Assembly (NCBI GenBank): GCA_947626175.1 | Contig: CANQRE010000025.1 | Coordinates: forward strand, 1 to 11,219 | Direction of reading: 5' to 3' | Length of the DNA: 11,219 nt | Source: an uncultured Clostridia bacterium | GTDB lineage: Bacteria; Bacillota; Clostridia; Christensenellales; UBA1242 | In this document: positions 1 through 6,771 of the stretch, piece by piece | Position numbering within the stretch: position 1 is the stretch's first letter | Layout of the letters: every line of letters starts with the position of its first letter | The notes under the pieces: generated by a model | Database searches by the model: none | The model's input: only the letters and a program-made list of their open reading frames with translations | Told to the model about the DNA's origin: nothing | Translations under genes and position numbers: made by a program

Positions 1-314
1 ACAGCAACGTTCTCAAAGAAAGAAAGCAGCTTTCGGAAGACGGAATATGCGTTGTTGTTGTGAATTTTAATTCAATCACCGGCGAAGTTGTTTCCGAGCC
101 ATTCATAATCACGCGCGGAGTTGTGTATCAAGACGAAATGGATGCTTTTGTTCAGGATGCAAAAGCTGCAATCATTGCTTCGCTGAAGGAGCAGGATTTG
201 CGTGGCGTGGATGCAAGCGTTGTGAAAAGCACCCTAAGGCGCAATCTTTCCAACTTTATTTTCAAACGAACAAAGCGCCGCCCAATGATAATCACCATTG
301 TGACATCAAACTAA
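1..314 (+). CDS. rnj: Ribonuclease J, C-terminal end (partial, 5' end outside window)
   Basis: This is the last ~104 codons of an RNase J, a metallo-beta-lactamase/beta-CASP nuclease that matures and degrades RNA in the cytoplasm by endo- and 5'-3' exonuclease action. What is seen is the C-terminal domain. A short strand (GICVVVV) leads into the family hallmark ITGEVVSEPFIITRGVVY, then a helical segment, and the gene ends with the characteristic FKRTKRRPMIITIV strand. The reading frame is open from base 3 back to the window edge, so a GTG at position 60 is internal and not a start. The catalytic metal-binding histidines lie upstream, outside the window, so activity cannot be judged. J1 and J2 paralogues cannot be told apart from this piece. 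The stop codon is inside the first arm of a terminator hairpin, so this gene ends its transcription unit. Confidence 0.9.
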   Translation, partial: SNVLKERKQLSEDGICVVVVNFNSITGEVVSEPFIITRGVVYQDEMDAFVQDAKAAIIASLKEQDLRGVDASVVKSTLRRNLSNFIFKRTKRRPMIITIVTSN

Positions 315-334
315 GGAGCCTTGCTCCTTTTTTT
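313..334 (+). terminator. Rho-independent terminator after RNase J gene
   Basis: A perfect 7-bp stem (AAGGAGC at 313-319 with GCTCCTT at 323-329) closes a CTT loop and runs into a T tract ending at 334. The 5' arm overlaps the RNase J stop codon. Confidence 0.88.
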
Positions 335-381
335 GTTGCAAACATAAACAAATGCACATTTGTGAATATAGCGTAAAAAAT

Positions 382-410
382 TTGGTTTTTTTTGTTATTT
401 TTGCTACAAT
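382..410 (+). promoter_or_regulatory. Sigma-A-type promoter, likely giving a leaderless mRNA
   Basis: TTGGTT (382-387), a 17-bp spacer and TACAAT (405-410) form a reasonable promoter. A transcription start 6-8 bases after the -10 falls at about 416-418, on the ATG of the PAP2 gene (417). No Shine-Dalgarno sequence lies upstream of that ATG, and an ATG at 413 hits a stop after four codons. The leaderless reading is inferred from spacing only. Confidence 0.6.
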
Positions 411-416
411 AAATGT

Positions 417-968
417 ATGCAATTTGAAGTTGATCTGATTGTAAATCTTCAAAAGATTGCAAGCAAGGGGCTAACAACATTTTTTGAAATAATGTCACTT
501 GTTGGCAGCTATATTGGCTTTGCTGCCTTGATTATAGCAATGCTTTTTGTGTCAAAAAAACTTGCGGCGACCTTTGGAATTTGTTTTTTGGGCGGAGTAG
601 GCTTTAATTATGTTTTAAAACATTTGATTGACAGGCCGCGCCCATTTGTCAGCCATCCTGAAATAATCAATCTGACACAAACATTGGGCGAAAGCATGCC
701 TTCATCGCATGCACTTTGCGCAGTTACAATTGCAATATTTTTGTTTTATTTTGTTTGGCGTTTCACAACAAAGCTTTGGGCAAGAATTTTGGCTGCAGCT
801 GGCGGAAGCGTGATAGTTGTGTTAACTTGCATGGCAAGGCTGTATCTTGGAATGCATTATTTGACCGATTTGCTTGTTGGAATTTTGATTGGAACGCTGA
901 TTTGCATTGTGGGGATTTGCATAATGGAAAAAAAGGAGAAAAATGCTCGAATTTATTTCAAAAAGTGA
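417..968 (+). CDS. PAP2-superfamily membrane phosphatase
   Basis: This is a 183-residue integral membrane phosphatase of the PAP2 (type 2 phosphatidic acid phosphatase) superfamily. Members remove phosphate from lipid phosphates such as undecaprenyl pyrophosphate or phosphatidylglycerophosphate at the membrane. The three-part signature is intact: K68 with R73-P74-R75-P76, then P95-S96-S97-H98, then R141 with H147 and D151. H98 and H147 are the expected catalytic pair. Hydrophobic stretches at about 25-46, 50-66, 99-115, 124-139 and 150-168 fit a five- or six-helix fold without a signal peptide. It is first in an operon, and its last 26 bases overlap tsaE. There is no ribosome binding site before the ATG, and a -10 box lies 6 bases upstream, so the start is probably leaderless. 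The exact lipid substrate cannot be told; a BcrC-like undecaprenyl pyrophosphatase role is one possibility. Confidence 0.88.
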   Translation: MQFEVDLIVNLQKIASKGLTTFFEIMSLVGSYIGFAALIIAMLFVSKKLAATFGICFLGGVGFNYVLKHLIDRPRPFVSHPEIINLTQTLGESMPSSHALCAVTIAIFLFYFVWRFTTKLWARILAAAGGSVIVVLTCMARLYLGMHYLTDLLVGILIGTLICIVGICIMEKKEKNARIYFKK

Positions 969-1380
969 ACAGCAAACATTGCAAATTGCAAAAAAGTTTG
1001 CCAAAACAATTTCCAAACCATCCATTATTCTTTTGGAAGGGGATTTGGGGGCAGGCAAAACTCATTTTGTCAAAGGTTTTGCCCTTGGCTTTGGGTCAAA
1101 AAACATGGTCACAAGCCCAACTTTCACACTTATGAACATTTATCAAACAAAAAAAATGCCAATATATCATTTTGACATGTATCGCATTTCATCTTTTGAC
1201 GAAGTTCAAAATCTTGGCTTTGAGGAATATTTTGATCGTCATCTCGATGGCGTTACAATTGTTGAATGGCCGCAAAACGTTGGAGATTTGACAAAATTGT
1301 GGAATTACAAGGTCACAATTTCAAAAATAGGTGATTTTGAAAGAAAAATTCAAATTGAAAAGAGGGAAGAGCAATGTTAG
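943..1380 (+). CDS. tsaE: tRNA t6A biosynthesis ATPase TsaE
   Basis: TsaE is the small P-loop ATPase that works with TsaB and TsaD to place threonylcarbamoyl on A37 of ANN-decoding tRNAs. The 145-residue length is normal. Walker A is G33-D-L-G-A-G-K39-T40. The conserved SPTFTLMNIY segment is at 58-67, followed by the family motif YHFDMYR (75-81) and the EWP motif (108-110), which is typical of the TsaE C-terminal region. The start ATG at 943 is supported by an AAGGAG a few bases upstream, inside the 3' end of the PAP2 gene; the two genes overlap by 26 bases in different frames. tsaB follows with a 7-base overlap, so the two Tsa subunits are probably translationally coupled. TsaD and TsaC are not in the window. 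Confidence 0.95.
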   Translation: MLEFISKSEQQTLQIAKKFAKTISKPSIILLEGDLGAGKTHFVKGFALGFGSKNMVTSPTFTLMNIYQTKKMPIYHFDMYRISSFDEVQNLGFEEYFDRHLDGVTIVEWPQNVGDLTKLWNYKVTISKIGDFERKIQIEKREEQC

Positions 1381-1991
1381 CAATATCCACAGCAACAAAA
1401 CAAGCTTTGATTGCAATTGAAGCAAATGGCAAAAAAATGTTCAAAACAATTGAAGCCGATCACAAACAATCCGAAAATCTTATGAAAGAAATTCACAAAA
1501 TGCTTTCATCTCTTGGAGCAAAACTTGGTGATGTCAAAAATTTTGCCATTGTTGTTGGCCCAGGTTCGTTCACAGGCCTAAGGATTGGCGCAGCCCTTGT
1601 CAAAGGCTTTTGTGCAGGGCTGAAGACAAGTGAAGTGGCTTTGATTTCAACACTTGATTTCATGGCACAGGAAGTTGTAAAACAAGTGATGCCAAGAAAA
1701 AACTTTTCGTGCTATATGAACGCACAAAGCGACAATTTTTATGCCGCCACATTTGACAAAAAAGGTTGCAAAACCGTTGATGATCACCTCTGCAAATCCG
1801 AAGATGTTTTGCGTGGCAAGGAATCAAAGTTTTGCCTTAGCGAAGAAGCGTTTTTGCCTTATGGCATAAATCTCACGCCGCAAACGCTTTTGGAAATGGC
1901 GCTTGACCTTGAAAAGAAAAACGCCCTTGTCAAAGCAAAGGACATATCGGTCAAATACATAAGGCGTTCGCAAGCTGAAGAAAAGGTGTAA
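1374..1991 (+). CDS. tsaB: tRNA t6A biosynthesis protein TsaB
   Basis: TsaB is the catalytically inactive TsaD paralogue (ASKHA fold) that dimerises with TsaD and bridges it to TsaE in t6A37 formation. The N-terminal strand and loop MLAISTATKQALIAI match the family start, and the H30-x-x-S33-E34 motif is present. The signature GPGSFTGLRIG is at 62-72, followed by a helix beginning A73-A74-L75. At 205 residues it is slightly short of the usual ~220-230, mainly in the C-terminal half, which is the less conserved part. The ATG at 1374 lies inside the tsaE end and is preceded by a purine-rich AGAGGG site. The gene is last in the PAP2-tsaE-tsaB operon. No RimI acetyltransferase or tsaD follows, unlike many Firmicutes, and no clear hairpin terminator is seen before the next promoter at 2018. 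Confidence 0.93.
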   Translation: MLAISTATKQALIAIEANGKKMFKTIEADHKQSENLMKEIHKMLSSLGAKLGDVKNFAIVVGPGSFTGLRIGAALVKGFCAGLKTSEVALISTLDFMAQEVVKQVMPRKNFSCYMNAQSDNFYAATFDKKGCKTVDDHLCKSEDVLRGKESKFCLSEEAFLPYGINLTPQTLLEMALDLEKKNALVKAKDISVKYIRRSQAEEKV

Positions 1992-2017
1992 AAATTCAAA
2001 AAAGAGTGTAAAAATAG

Positions 2018-2046
2018 TGGACATAACTGCATTATATAAGTATAAT
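2018..2046 (+). promoter_or_regulatory. Strong sigma-A-type promoter for zinc-ribbon protein
   Basis: TGGACA (2018-2023), an exact 17-bp spacer and a consensus TATAAT (2041-2046) make a strong promoter. The expected start at about 2053 gives a ~25-base leader containing AAGGAG (2066-2071), 6 bases before the ATG at 2078. Confidence 0.82.
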
Positions 2047-2077
2047 GTAAAAGACTCTTAAATTTAAGGAGAAATAA

Positions 2078-2557
2078 ATGAAAAAACCTGAATACAAACG
2101 CTGCCCAAGATGTGAACTCAATTTCATAAAGAAAAATGAAAAACTCTGTTCTGTTTGCCAAGCCGAGCTTTCAAACAAAGATGATTATATTGACGACCTT
2201 GATTTGGAACTTTGCCCAATTTGCAAAACAAACTACATTCAACCTGACGAAATCATGTGCTCAAGCTGCCTTAAGGAACATCAAACAGAGGATGGCGAAG
2301 TTAACACCGATTGGAGCAAATATACTGACAGCGATGAGGATGATGATGACTTTGACACATCTGATGATGAAACAAACGAAATGGCTTCAGTGACCAACCT
2401 TGAGGAAGGGGACATTTTGGATGGCGATTTTGACGATGACTTTGATGATGACTTAGATGACGATCTTGACATTGACGAAGAGATGGACGAAGAACTTGAC
2501 TTTGACGATGATGATGACGATGATTCCGAAAATGATGATGATGACGATGATGACTAA
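2078..2557 (+). CDS. Double zinc-ribbon protein with long acidic tail, function unknown
   Basis: This 159-residue soluble protein has two tandem zinc-ribbon units of identical spacing: C9-x2-C12-x11-C24-x2-C27 and C46-x2-C49-x11-C61-x2-C64. Each begins with a CPxC knuckle, which suggests duplication of one module. After about residue 82 the chain becomes almost wholly Asp/Glu, with short Phe/Leu/Ile punctuation (FDDDF, LDDDL patterns) and a final run of aspartates. There is no signal peptide or membrane segment. The strong promoter, good ribosome binding site and own terminator suggest an abundant monocistronic protein. The family is not recognised. By analogy with acidic tails such as that of RNA polymerase delta, a nucleic-acid-mimic or RNA polymerase/ribosome-associated role is possible, but this is inference only. 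Confidence 0.8.
   Translation: MKKPEYKRCPRCELNFIKKNEKLCSVCQAELSNKDDYIDDLDLELCPICKTNYIQPDEIMCSSCLKEHQTEDGEVNTDWSKYTDSDEDDDDFDTSDDETNEMASVTNLEEGDILDGDFDDDFDDDLDDDLDIDEEMDEELDFDDDDDDDSENDDDDDDD
2320..2554 (+). repeat. GAT/GAC-rich low-complexity coding tract (acidic tail)
   Basis: The 3' half of the zinc-ribbon gene is dominated by GAT, GAC and GAA codons, producing a near-trinucleotide repeat that encodes the Asp/Glu tail. Such tracts can change length by slippage. GAT and GAC are mixed, so this is not a pure microsatellite, and the reading frame stays open throughout. Confidence 0.75.
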
Positions 2558-2565
2558 TAAAAAAC

Positions 2566-2596
2566 AAAAAAAACTGCAAATTTTGCAGTTTTTTTA
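2566..2596. terminator. Bidirectional terminator between convergent genes
   Basis: ACTGCAA (2573-2579) pairs with TTGCAGT (2583-2589) around a 3-base loop. The stem is flanked by an A run (2566-2572) and a T run (2590-2595) that can extend it. A run on one side and T run on the other make it usable from both strands. It serves the zinc-ribbon gene (ends 2557, +) and the surface-protein gene (ends 2605, -). Confidence 0.87.
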
Positions 2597-2604
2597 TTTA
2601 TTTT

Positions 2605-5600
2605 TTATTGTTTTTTTGCTTTTTTTGTTTTCTTATCTTCAACCTTTTCAGCTTTTTTGCTTTCAGCGGCTTTTTGATTTTTAACACGTTTCACAATTGT
2701 AAGCAAGTAATCGGCTGAGCTGATGAAGGAAAGTTGTTCATTAAGTTGATCAATGTTTTTCTCAATTTTTGCGCGCTTTTGAGCAAAGGAGCGGAATTGC
2801 TTTTCAACTTCTGATGTAACTTTGCCCTTGTCTCTTGACAAAGCAATTGTGTTTTGATTTTCTTTTTCAAGCTCGGCAATTTCGTCTTTGTAAGATTGAA
2901 TTTGCTTGTTAAGTTGTTCGATTTCTGCATTTTGAATTTCTTTTGCTTGATTTGTGATCATGTCGTTATGAAGTGTTTCATCGCGGTCATATTCTTCTTT
3001 GCGAGCCTTTTCTGTTTTCTTGATTTTCACATGTCTAACTGCAAATCCAACAATTGCAACAATAAGTGCAACTGCCATGATCAGTGAAGGGATGAGCAGC
3101 CACAATGTGTCGTCAATGTTTGAAGTTTGATTGTTTTCATTTGTGTCAGTGTCGGAACTAGAATCGTTGTCAGTGTCGGAACTTGAAACTGTTGAAGTGA
3201 AAATTGTTTTGCCAAAGCCATCTTTGCTTTCAACATTTGCAAATGCGTCTGCATTTGTTTTTGTCCACGATAGGTCTGTTAAATATGCGTATCCTGCGCT
3301 CACAAGGCAATCGCTTTCAAGTGAGAAAACAAATTTGCATGTTTTTTCTTCTGTGGCGCTAAAGTATATTGAAAATTCCTGCCATCCATTATTTGATTGA
3401 AGGTTTTCAATCATGTCAAAGTTTTCAATTCCAACTTTTGCTCCAAAAGGAATGTCTTTTTCATCATCATGCTCATGTGTTCCGTGATATCCAGGGAAGG
3501 ATGTGAGCAGCTTAAATTTCAAAATATAATAACTTCCTTGCTCGGCTGAAAGTGAAACTTTGGATGTCAAAGTGTGTGATGAAGCGCCTTTTGTGAAAAG
3601 CACAAGCACGTTGTTTTCAAGCTCGGCGTTGTAATCAATAAAGTGTTCTTCGCCATTGTCGTCAACATAGGCAAACACATCATTGTTTTTGCCCTTAACA
3701 ATTCCGCCGCCAGCAAGCACTGTGTCGCCGCTGGATGTGAATGAAGCCGAAGATGAAAGGTTGTGTCCTATTTCATTTTTTGGATCAAGATTAAGTCTAA
3801 AGTTTGAAAGGTCAATTTTTGTTTTTGCATTTTCAAAATCTTCTTCAGTGCAAGAAACAAGCTCAAAGTTGTCAAAGAATGCAAATCCGTCAACAGGAGC
3901 TTCTTTTGTTCCAAATTCAATTTTAATTTTTGCGTTTGTGTCAGCTTCGCCGCCATAAATATAGCAAGTGTATGTTTCCCAATTTGAACTATGAACGGCC
4001 TCGTCAGCCAAAAGATATGCCCCATCGCTGTCAAGAACGTTCACATTAAAGTTTGTTGTTTTTTCGCCAACGGTTTTGTATCTAAATGACAAAACATAAT
4101 ATGATTCGGCTTCAAATTCAAATTCTGCCGATGTCATTGATTGGTTGTCCAAGGCCGAGTTATATAGCATCATCACATTGTTCACATCGTCAGTTGAAAA
4201 GTTTGGATCAGGGGAGCCAGGGTTTGACATAAGAACTCTTGACCAGTCAAAATCATAGCTATCAAAATATGGCTGATAAATGTTGATTATTCCCGCTTTT
4301 TTCTCAGCTTCGGATGATGATTGTTCAATTGTCCAATCTTCAGCTTGTGCAGGATATTCAAGATTTTTGTCAAGACCTTTGGCCTTGCTGAAATCTCCAT
4401 TTGCAATTGTCATTGTGTCATCTTGCGATGTTGAAAGCACAAGTGATCCTGTTGCGGCTGAAAATTCGTCATAGTCAACTGCTTCAACAATAATATTGTC
4501 AATCACAACGCCGCCGGTTGCCTTTGAATCGCTTGTTCCAAGGTTAAGCAAAATCTCAAATTCTGAGTTGTGCCTTGCGTGGCCTTTCACATACATGCTA
4601 AGTTCGTTGTAATAGTTGATTTTTCCATTATCCTGATTGTCATTTGAAATGGCAGATGATGCTGCTTGCATTGGCTCGTATGATCCAACGTCAAAATTTT
4701 TGGTGATGGCATCAGTTTCTCTGATTGTAAAAGTGAACGCTCCGGTGCTAAGAGGCAAGGTTTTCACTTTCATTGTCACTTTGTAAAGGGCAAGTTGTGG
4801 AATTTCAATTGTTTTGCTTTTCACCGAAACAAATCCATCATTTGCCCAAAGGAACATCGCCTGAGTGTTATTGTTTGAAAAATCGCTTCCAGGGAAGGAA
4901 AGAGTTGTGTCGCTAACACTGCTCTTAAAATTTTCATTGTCAAGTGGCAAAATCATTGCCTTTGCGTTTGATTTGTTTTCTTCCACCCAATCCACAAGCA
5001 TGTCAGGGTGTCCGGCAAGTGATTTTTCAAAGTCAAAGTTTAGATTTGAAGTGTCAACAATGTTTCTTGTGTCGATTTTGTCAAAGATTTTAACTGTTTT
5101 GCCTTCATTTTGCAAATATTGATAGTCATAGTAGAATGATGCTTCATCAACTTCAGTTCCCACAACTTCGTCAAAGAAAACTGCGCCAGTTGAGGCATTT
5201 TGTTCAGATCCAAGCCATAGGTCAATTGTAATTGTTTGGCTTTGTGAGCCGGTTGGGATGAAAAAGTTGTAAGTATGCCAAGTTGAAGATGAAACTTCCA
5301 CATATCCAAACTCTTTTTCATTTCCGTTTTCGTCCTTAAGGCCAGAAATGCAAATTGAGCCAAACGCCGAGTCGTCATAAAATGCCATTGATTTCATTGA
5401 AACTGAAAATTCATAATATGAGTTTGCGTTAAGCGGAATGTCGTTTGAAATGTAAGCTTCTTTTTTTTCAATAAATCTGCTTGAAGAGGTTGGCGAAGAT
5501 GTTGCATAGTTGATCATCAAAATTTTTGAGTCGTCACCAAGGGTTGGGGTGAGCGAAACATTGGCAGGCAAAAAGTAAATGCCGTTGCAAAATTCTGAAA

Positions 5601-5874
5601 AACGATTGCTAACGTCAACGATCATTGTTTTTGCGCCAGTGTTTTTATATTTTCTGGTCCAACCTGTGACATCGTTTTCAGCGTTTAAAGTGTCAATGTC
5701 ATCAAAACTTCCGTTTGTTATTGTAACGGGAGCCAAATATTCATCAAGTGTTGTGGCAGAGCTAACAATCGTTTTTGTTGGAAGCGAGCCTGCAAACACA
5801 AAAGGCATTGCAAGTGCAAAAACAGCAAGCCCAGTTTTGAAAATAGTTTTTGATTTTGTGTGCGATTTAGTCAT
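2605..5874 (-). CDS. Large surface protein: four jelly-roll modules, one membrane helix, cytoplasmic coiled coil
   Basis: This is a 1089-residue type I membrane protein. A basic N-terminus and hydrophobic core (about 14-28) form a signal peptide, with cleavage probably near residues 28-40. Four repeated ~190-residue modules follow, at roughly 51-245, 275-470, 488-682 and 688-875. Each has a central beta strand (YYEFSVSM 153, LYKVTMKV 363, YYVLSFRY 592, YYILKFKL 782). Each also has a Trp/Tyr-led strand (TWHTYNFF, YYNELSMY, NWETYTCY, GWQEFSIY) and an ending strand (VFFDEVVG, VVIDNIIV, AFFDNFEL, AYLTDLSW). This pattern resembles family 4/9-type carbohydrate-binding jelly rolls. A Ser/Asp/Asn linker (893-920) leads to a membrane helix (923-946), a coiled coil (about 955-1050) and a Lys-rich C-terminus. 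No catalytic domain or LPxTG anchor is seen. The ATG at 5874 has an AAAGGTG site 4 bases upstream. Glycan binding is inferred; the overall architecture is not one I recognise. Confidence 0.85.
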   Translation of the reverse strand: MTKSHTKSKTIFKTGLAVFALAMPFVFAGSLPTKTIVSSATTLDEYLAPVTITNGSFDDIDTLNAENDVTGWTRKYKNTGAKTMIVDVSNRFSEFCNGIYFLPANVSLTPTLGDDSKILMINYATSSPTSSSRFIEKKEAYISNDIPLNANSYYEFSVSMKSMAFYDDSAFGSICISGLKDENGNEKEFGYVEVSSSTWHTYNFFIPTGSQSQTITIDLWLGSEQNASTGAVFFDEVVGTEVDEASFYYDYQYLQNEGKTVKIFDKIDTRNIVDTSNLNFDFEKSLAGHPDMLVDWVEENKSNAKAMILPLDNENFKSSVSDTTLSFPGSDFSNNNTQAMFLWANDGFVSVKSKTIEIPQLALYKVTMKVKTLPLSTGAFTFTIRETDAITKNFDVGSYEPMQAASSAISNDNQDNGKINYYNELSMYVKGHARHNSEFEILLNLGTSDSKATGGVVIDNIIVEAVDYDEFSAATGSLVLSTSQDDTMTIANGDFSKAKGLDKNLEYPAQAEDWTIEQSSSEAEKKAGIINIYQPYFDSYDFDWSRVLMSNPGSPDPNFSTDDVNNVMMLYNSALDNQSMTSAEFEFEAESYYVLSFRYKTVGEKTTNFNVNVLDSDGAYLLADEAVHSSNWETYTCYIYGGEADTNAKIKIEFGTKEAPVDGFAFFDNFELVSCTEEDFENAKTKIDLSNFRLNLDPKNEIGHNLSSSASFTSSGDTVLAGGGIVKGKNNDVFAYVDDNGEEHFIDYNAELENNVLVLFTKGASSHTLTSKVSLSAEQGSYYILKFKLLTSFPGYHGTHEHDDEKDIPFGAKVGIENFDMIENLQSNNGWQEFSIYFSATEEKTCKFVFSLESDCLVSAGYAYLTDLSWTKTNADAFANVESKDGFGKTIFTSTVSSSDTDNDSSSDTDTNENNQTSNIDDTLWLLIPSLIMAVALIVAIVGFAVRHVKIKKTEKARKEEYDRDETLHNDMITNQAKEIQNAEIEQLNKQIQSYKDEIAELEKENQNTIALSRDKGKVTSEVEKQFRSFAQKRAKIEKNIDQLNEQLSFISSADYLLTIVKRVKNQKAAESKKAEKVEDKKTKKAKKQ

Positions 5875-5906
5875 GTTTCACCTTTGAAAATAAATACTCA
5901 ATATGT

Positions 5907-5935
5907 AGTATACAACAAATTTCACGAATAATCAA
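5907..5935 (-). promoter_or_regulatory. Promoter of the surface-protein gene
   Basis: Read on the minus strand, TTGATT (5935-5930), a 17-bp spacer and TATACT (5912-5907) form a good sigma-A-type promoter. Transcription would start near 5900, giving a ~25-base leader with the AAAGGTG ribosome binding site (5885-5879). Confidence 0.75.
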
Positions 5936-5946
5936 ACAATAATCAA
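5927..5946 (-). repeat. Tandem 9-bp direct repeat over the -35, possible regulator site
   Basis: The minus strand carries TTGATTATT (5946-5938) and again TTGATTATT (5935-5927), separated by GT, so the centres are 11 bp apart, about one helical turn. The proximal copy contains the -35 box of the surface-protein promoter. This arrangement resembles direct-repeat sites for response regulators, but AT-rich sequence makes chance repeats likely enough for caution. Confidence 0.4.
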
Positions 5947-5977
5947 TATTTTTTATTTAAATATAAATAATAAGGGC

Positions 5978-6385
5978 ATGCAAACACAAAATTTGAGCAA
6001 AACAAAGCCTCAAAAAAAGCAATCGTCTTCGGCAAAGAAAAAACTGATTTTGATTATGCTTGGCGGGATTATTGGGCTTTTAAATGGCTTTTTTGGTGGC
6101 GGAGGCGGAATGGTGTGTGTGCCAACGCTTGAAAAAGGCCTAGGCATTGAAAGCAAAAAAGCACATGCAACTGCAATTGCGGTGATTTTGCCTTTGTCAA
6201 TTGTAAGCAGCGCGATATACATATTTCGTGGGCAAATTGCTTCGCTTCCGCTTTTAACAGTTGGGCTTGGGGTGATTTTTGGGGGAATTGCTGGGTCGAT
6301 ATGCCTTAAATTTATTCCAGCAAAGACGCTTAAAATAATTTTTGCAATTCTCATGTTTGCAGGGGGCATAAGGCTTTTGATATGA
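5978..6385 (+). CDS. TauE/SafE (TSUP) permease, first half-size subunit
   Basis: This 135-residue membrane protein corresponds to one four-helix half of the TSUP (TauE/SafE) anion-permease family, which exports or imports small sulfur-containing or organic anions. A charged Lys/Ser/Gln-rich N-terminal tail (1-22) precedes helices at about 23-41, 62-82, 90-109 and 117-134. The family's Gly-rich loop after helix 1 is GFFGGGGGM (37-45), followed by VPTL. Full-length members (~250 residues) contain two such halves in one chain; here the second half is the next gene, overlapping at ATGA (6382-6385). The start is not secure: AAGGG ends one base before the ATG at 5978, which is too close for a normal ribosome binding site, while an AT-rich -10-like TATAAA (5962-5967) would give a nearly leaderless message. 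The substrate cannot be told. Confidence 0.83.
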   Translation: MQTQNLSKTKPQKKQSSSAKKKLILIMLGGIIGLLNGFFGGGGGMVCVPTLEKGLGIESKKAHATAIAVILPLSIVSSAIYIFRGQIASLPLLTVGLGVIFGGIAGSICLKFIPAKTLKIIFAILMFAGGIRLLI

Positions 6386-6765
6386 CAAGTTTATGGCAAG
6401 TTTTGATTGGAATTTGCGGCGGATTTTTTGGTGGACTTGGAATGGGCGGAGGAACATTGCTCATTCCTCTTTTAACAATATTTTTGGATTTTGGCCAGCA
6501 ACTTAGTCAAGGCATAAATCTTGTCACATTTGTTGTGATGGCAATTTTTTCACTGCTTATCCATGCAAAAAATGGCATGATTGAAAGCAAGGGGATTGGC
6601 TACATAATTTTTGGCGGCCTTGTTTTCACAATAATTGGAGCAGCCGGCGCAACAATAATTCCAAGCGTTGTTTTAAGAAAACTGTTTGGGGCGTTTTTGA
6701 TATGTCTTTCAATCATTGAATTTACAAAGGCGTTAACAATGAAAACGACAAAAAATTTAAGATAA
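6382..6765 (+). CDS. TauE/SafE (TSUP) permease, second half-size subunit
   Basis: This 127-residue membrane protein is homologous in order to the preceding gene product: a Gly-rich loop GFFGGLGMGGG (14-24), IPLL (28-31), then helices at about 42-61, 71-90 and 98-117. Like its partner it covers half of a usual TSUP permease, so the two probably assemble as a heterodimer that recreates the full eight-helix carrier. The ATG at 6382 overlaps the previous stop as ATGA, and an AAGG site lies 8 bases upstream. It therefore looks like a genuine, translationally coupled start and not a frameshift remnant. There is no terminator after the stop; the next promoter begins only 7 bases downstream, so some read-through into the ferredoxin operon is likely. 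Confidence 0.83.
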   Translation: MTSLWQVLIGICGGFFGGLGMGGGTLLIPLLTIFLDFGQQLSQGINLVTFVVMAIFSLLIHAKNGMIESKGIGYIIFGGLVFTIIGAAGATIIPSVVLRKLFGAFLICLSIIEFTKALTMKTTKNLR

Positions 6766-6771
6766 AAAAGG

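Noticed and set aside
60..314. Start of a short gene at the GTG at position 60
   Set aside because: The frame is open and coding-like back to base 3 and continues RNase J sequence, so this is an internal Val codon of a partial gene.
315..416. Small gene or RNA in the gap after the RNase J gene
   Set aside because: Apart from the terminator and promoter, no ribosome binding site, structure or open frame of note is visible.
1986..2015. Direct repeat GTGTAAAAAT at 1986-1995 and 2006-2015 as a regulatory site
   Set aside because: It is short, A-rich, and the first copy includes the tsaB stop region; chance is the simpler explanation.
2281..2579. Open frames rich in Ser or His antisense to the acidic tail
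   Set aside because: They are mirror images of the GAT/GAC repeat and have no start signals or family resemblance.
5954..5963. Palindrome TATTTAAATA as an operator
   Set aside because: It is made only of A and T in an AT-only stretch, so it carries little information.
5978..6765. Frameshifted pseudogene reading of the two TSUP halves
   Set aside because: The second half has its own ATG, an AAGG site 8 bases upstream and an ATGA overlap, and each half is complete to its ends.
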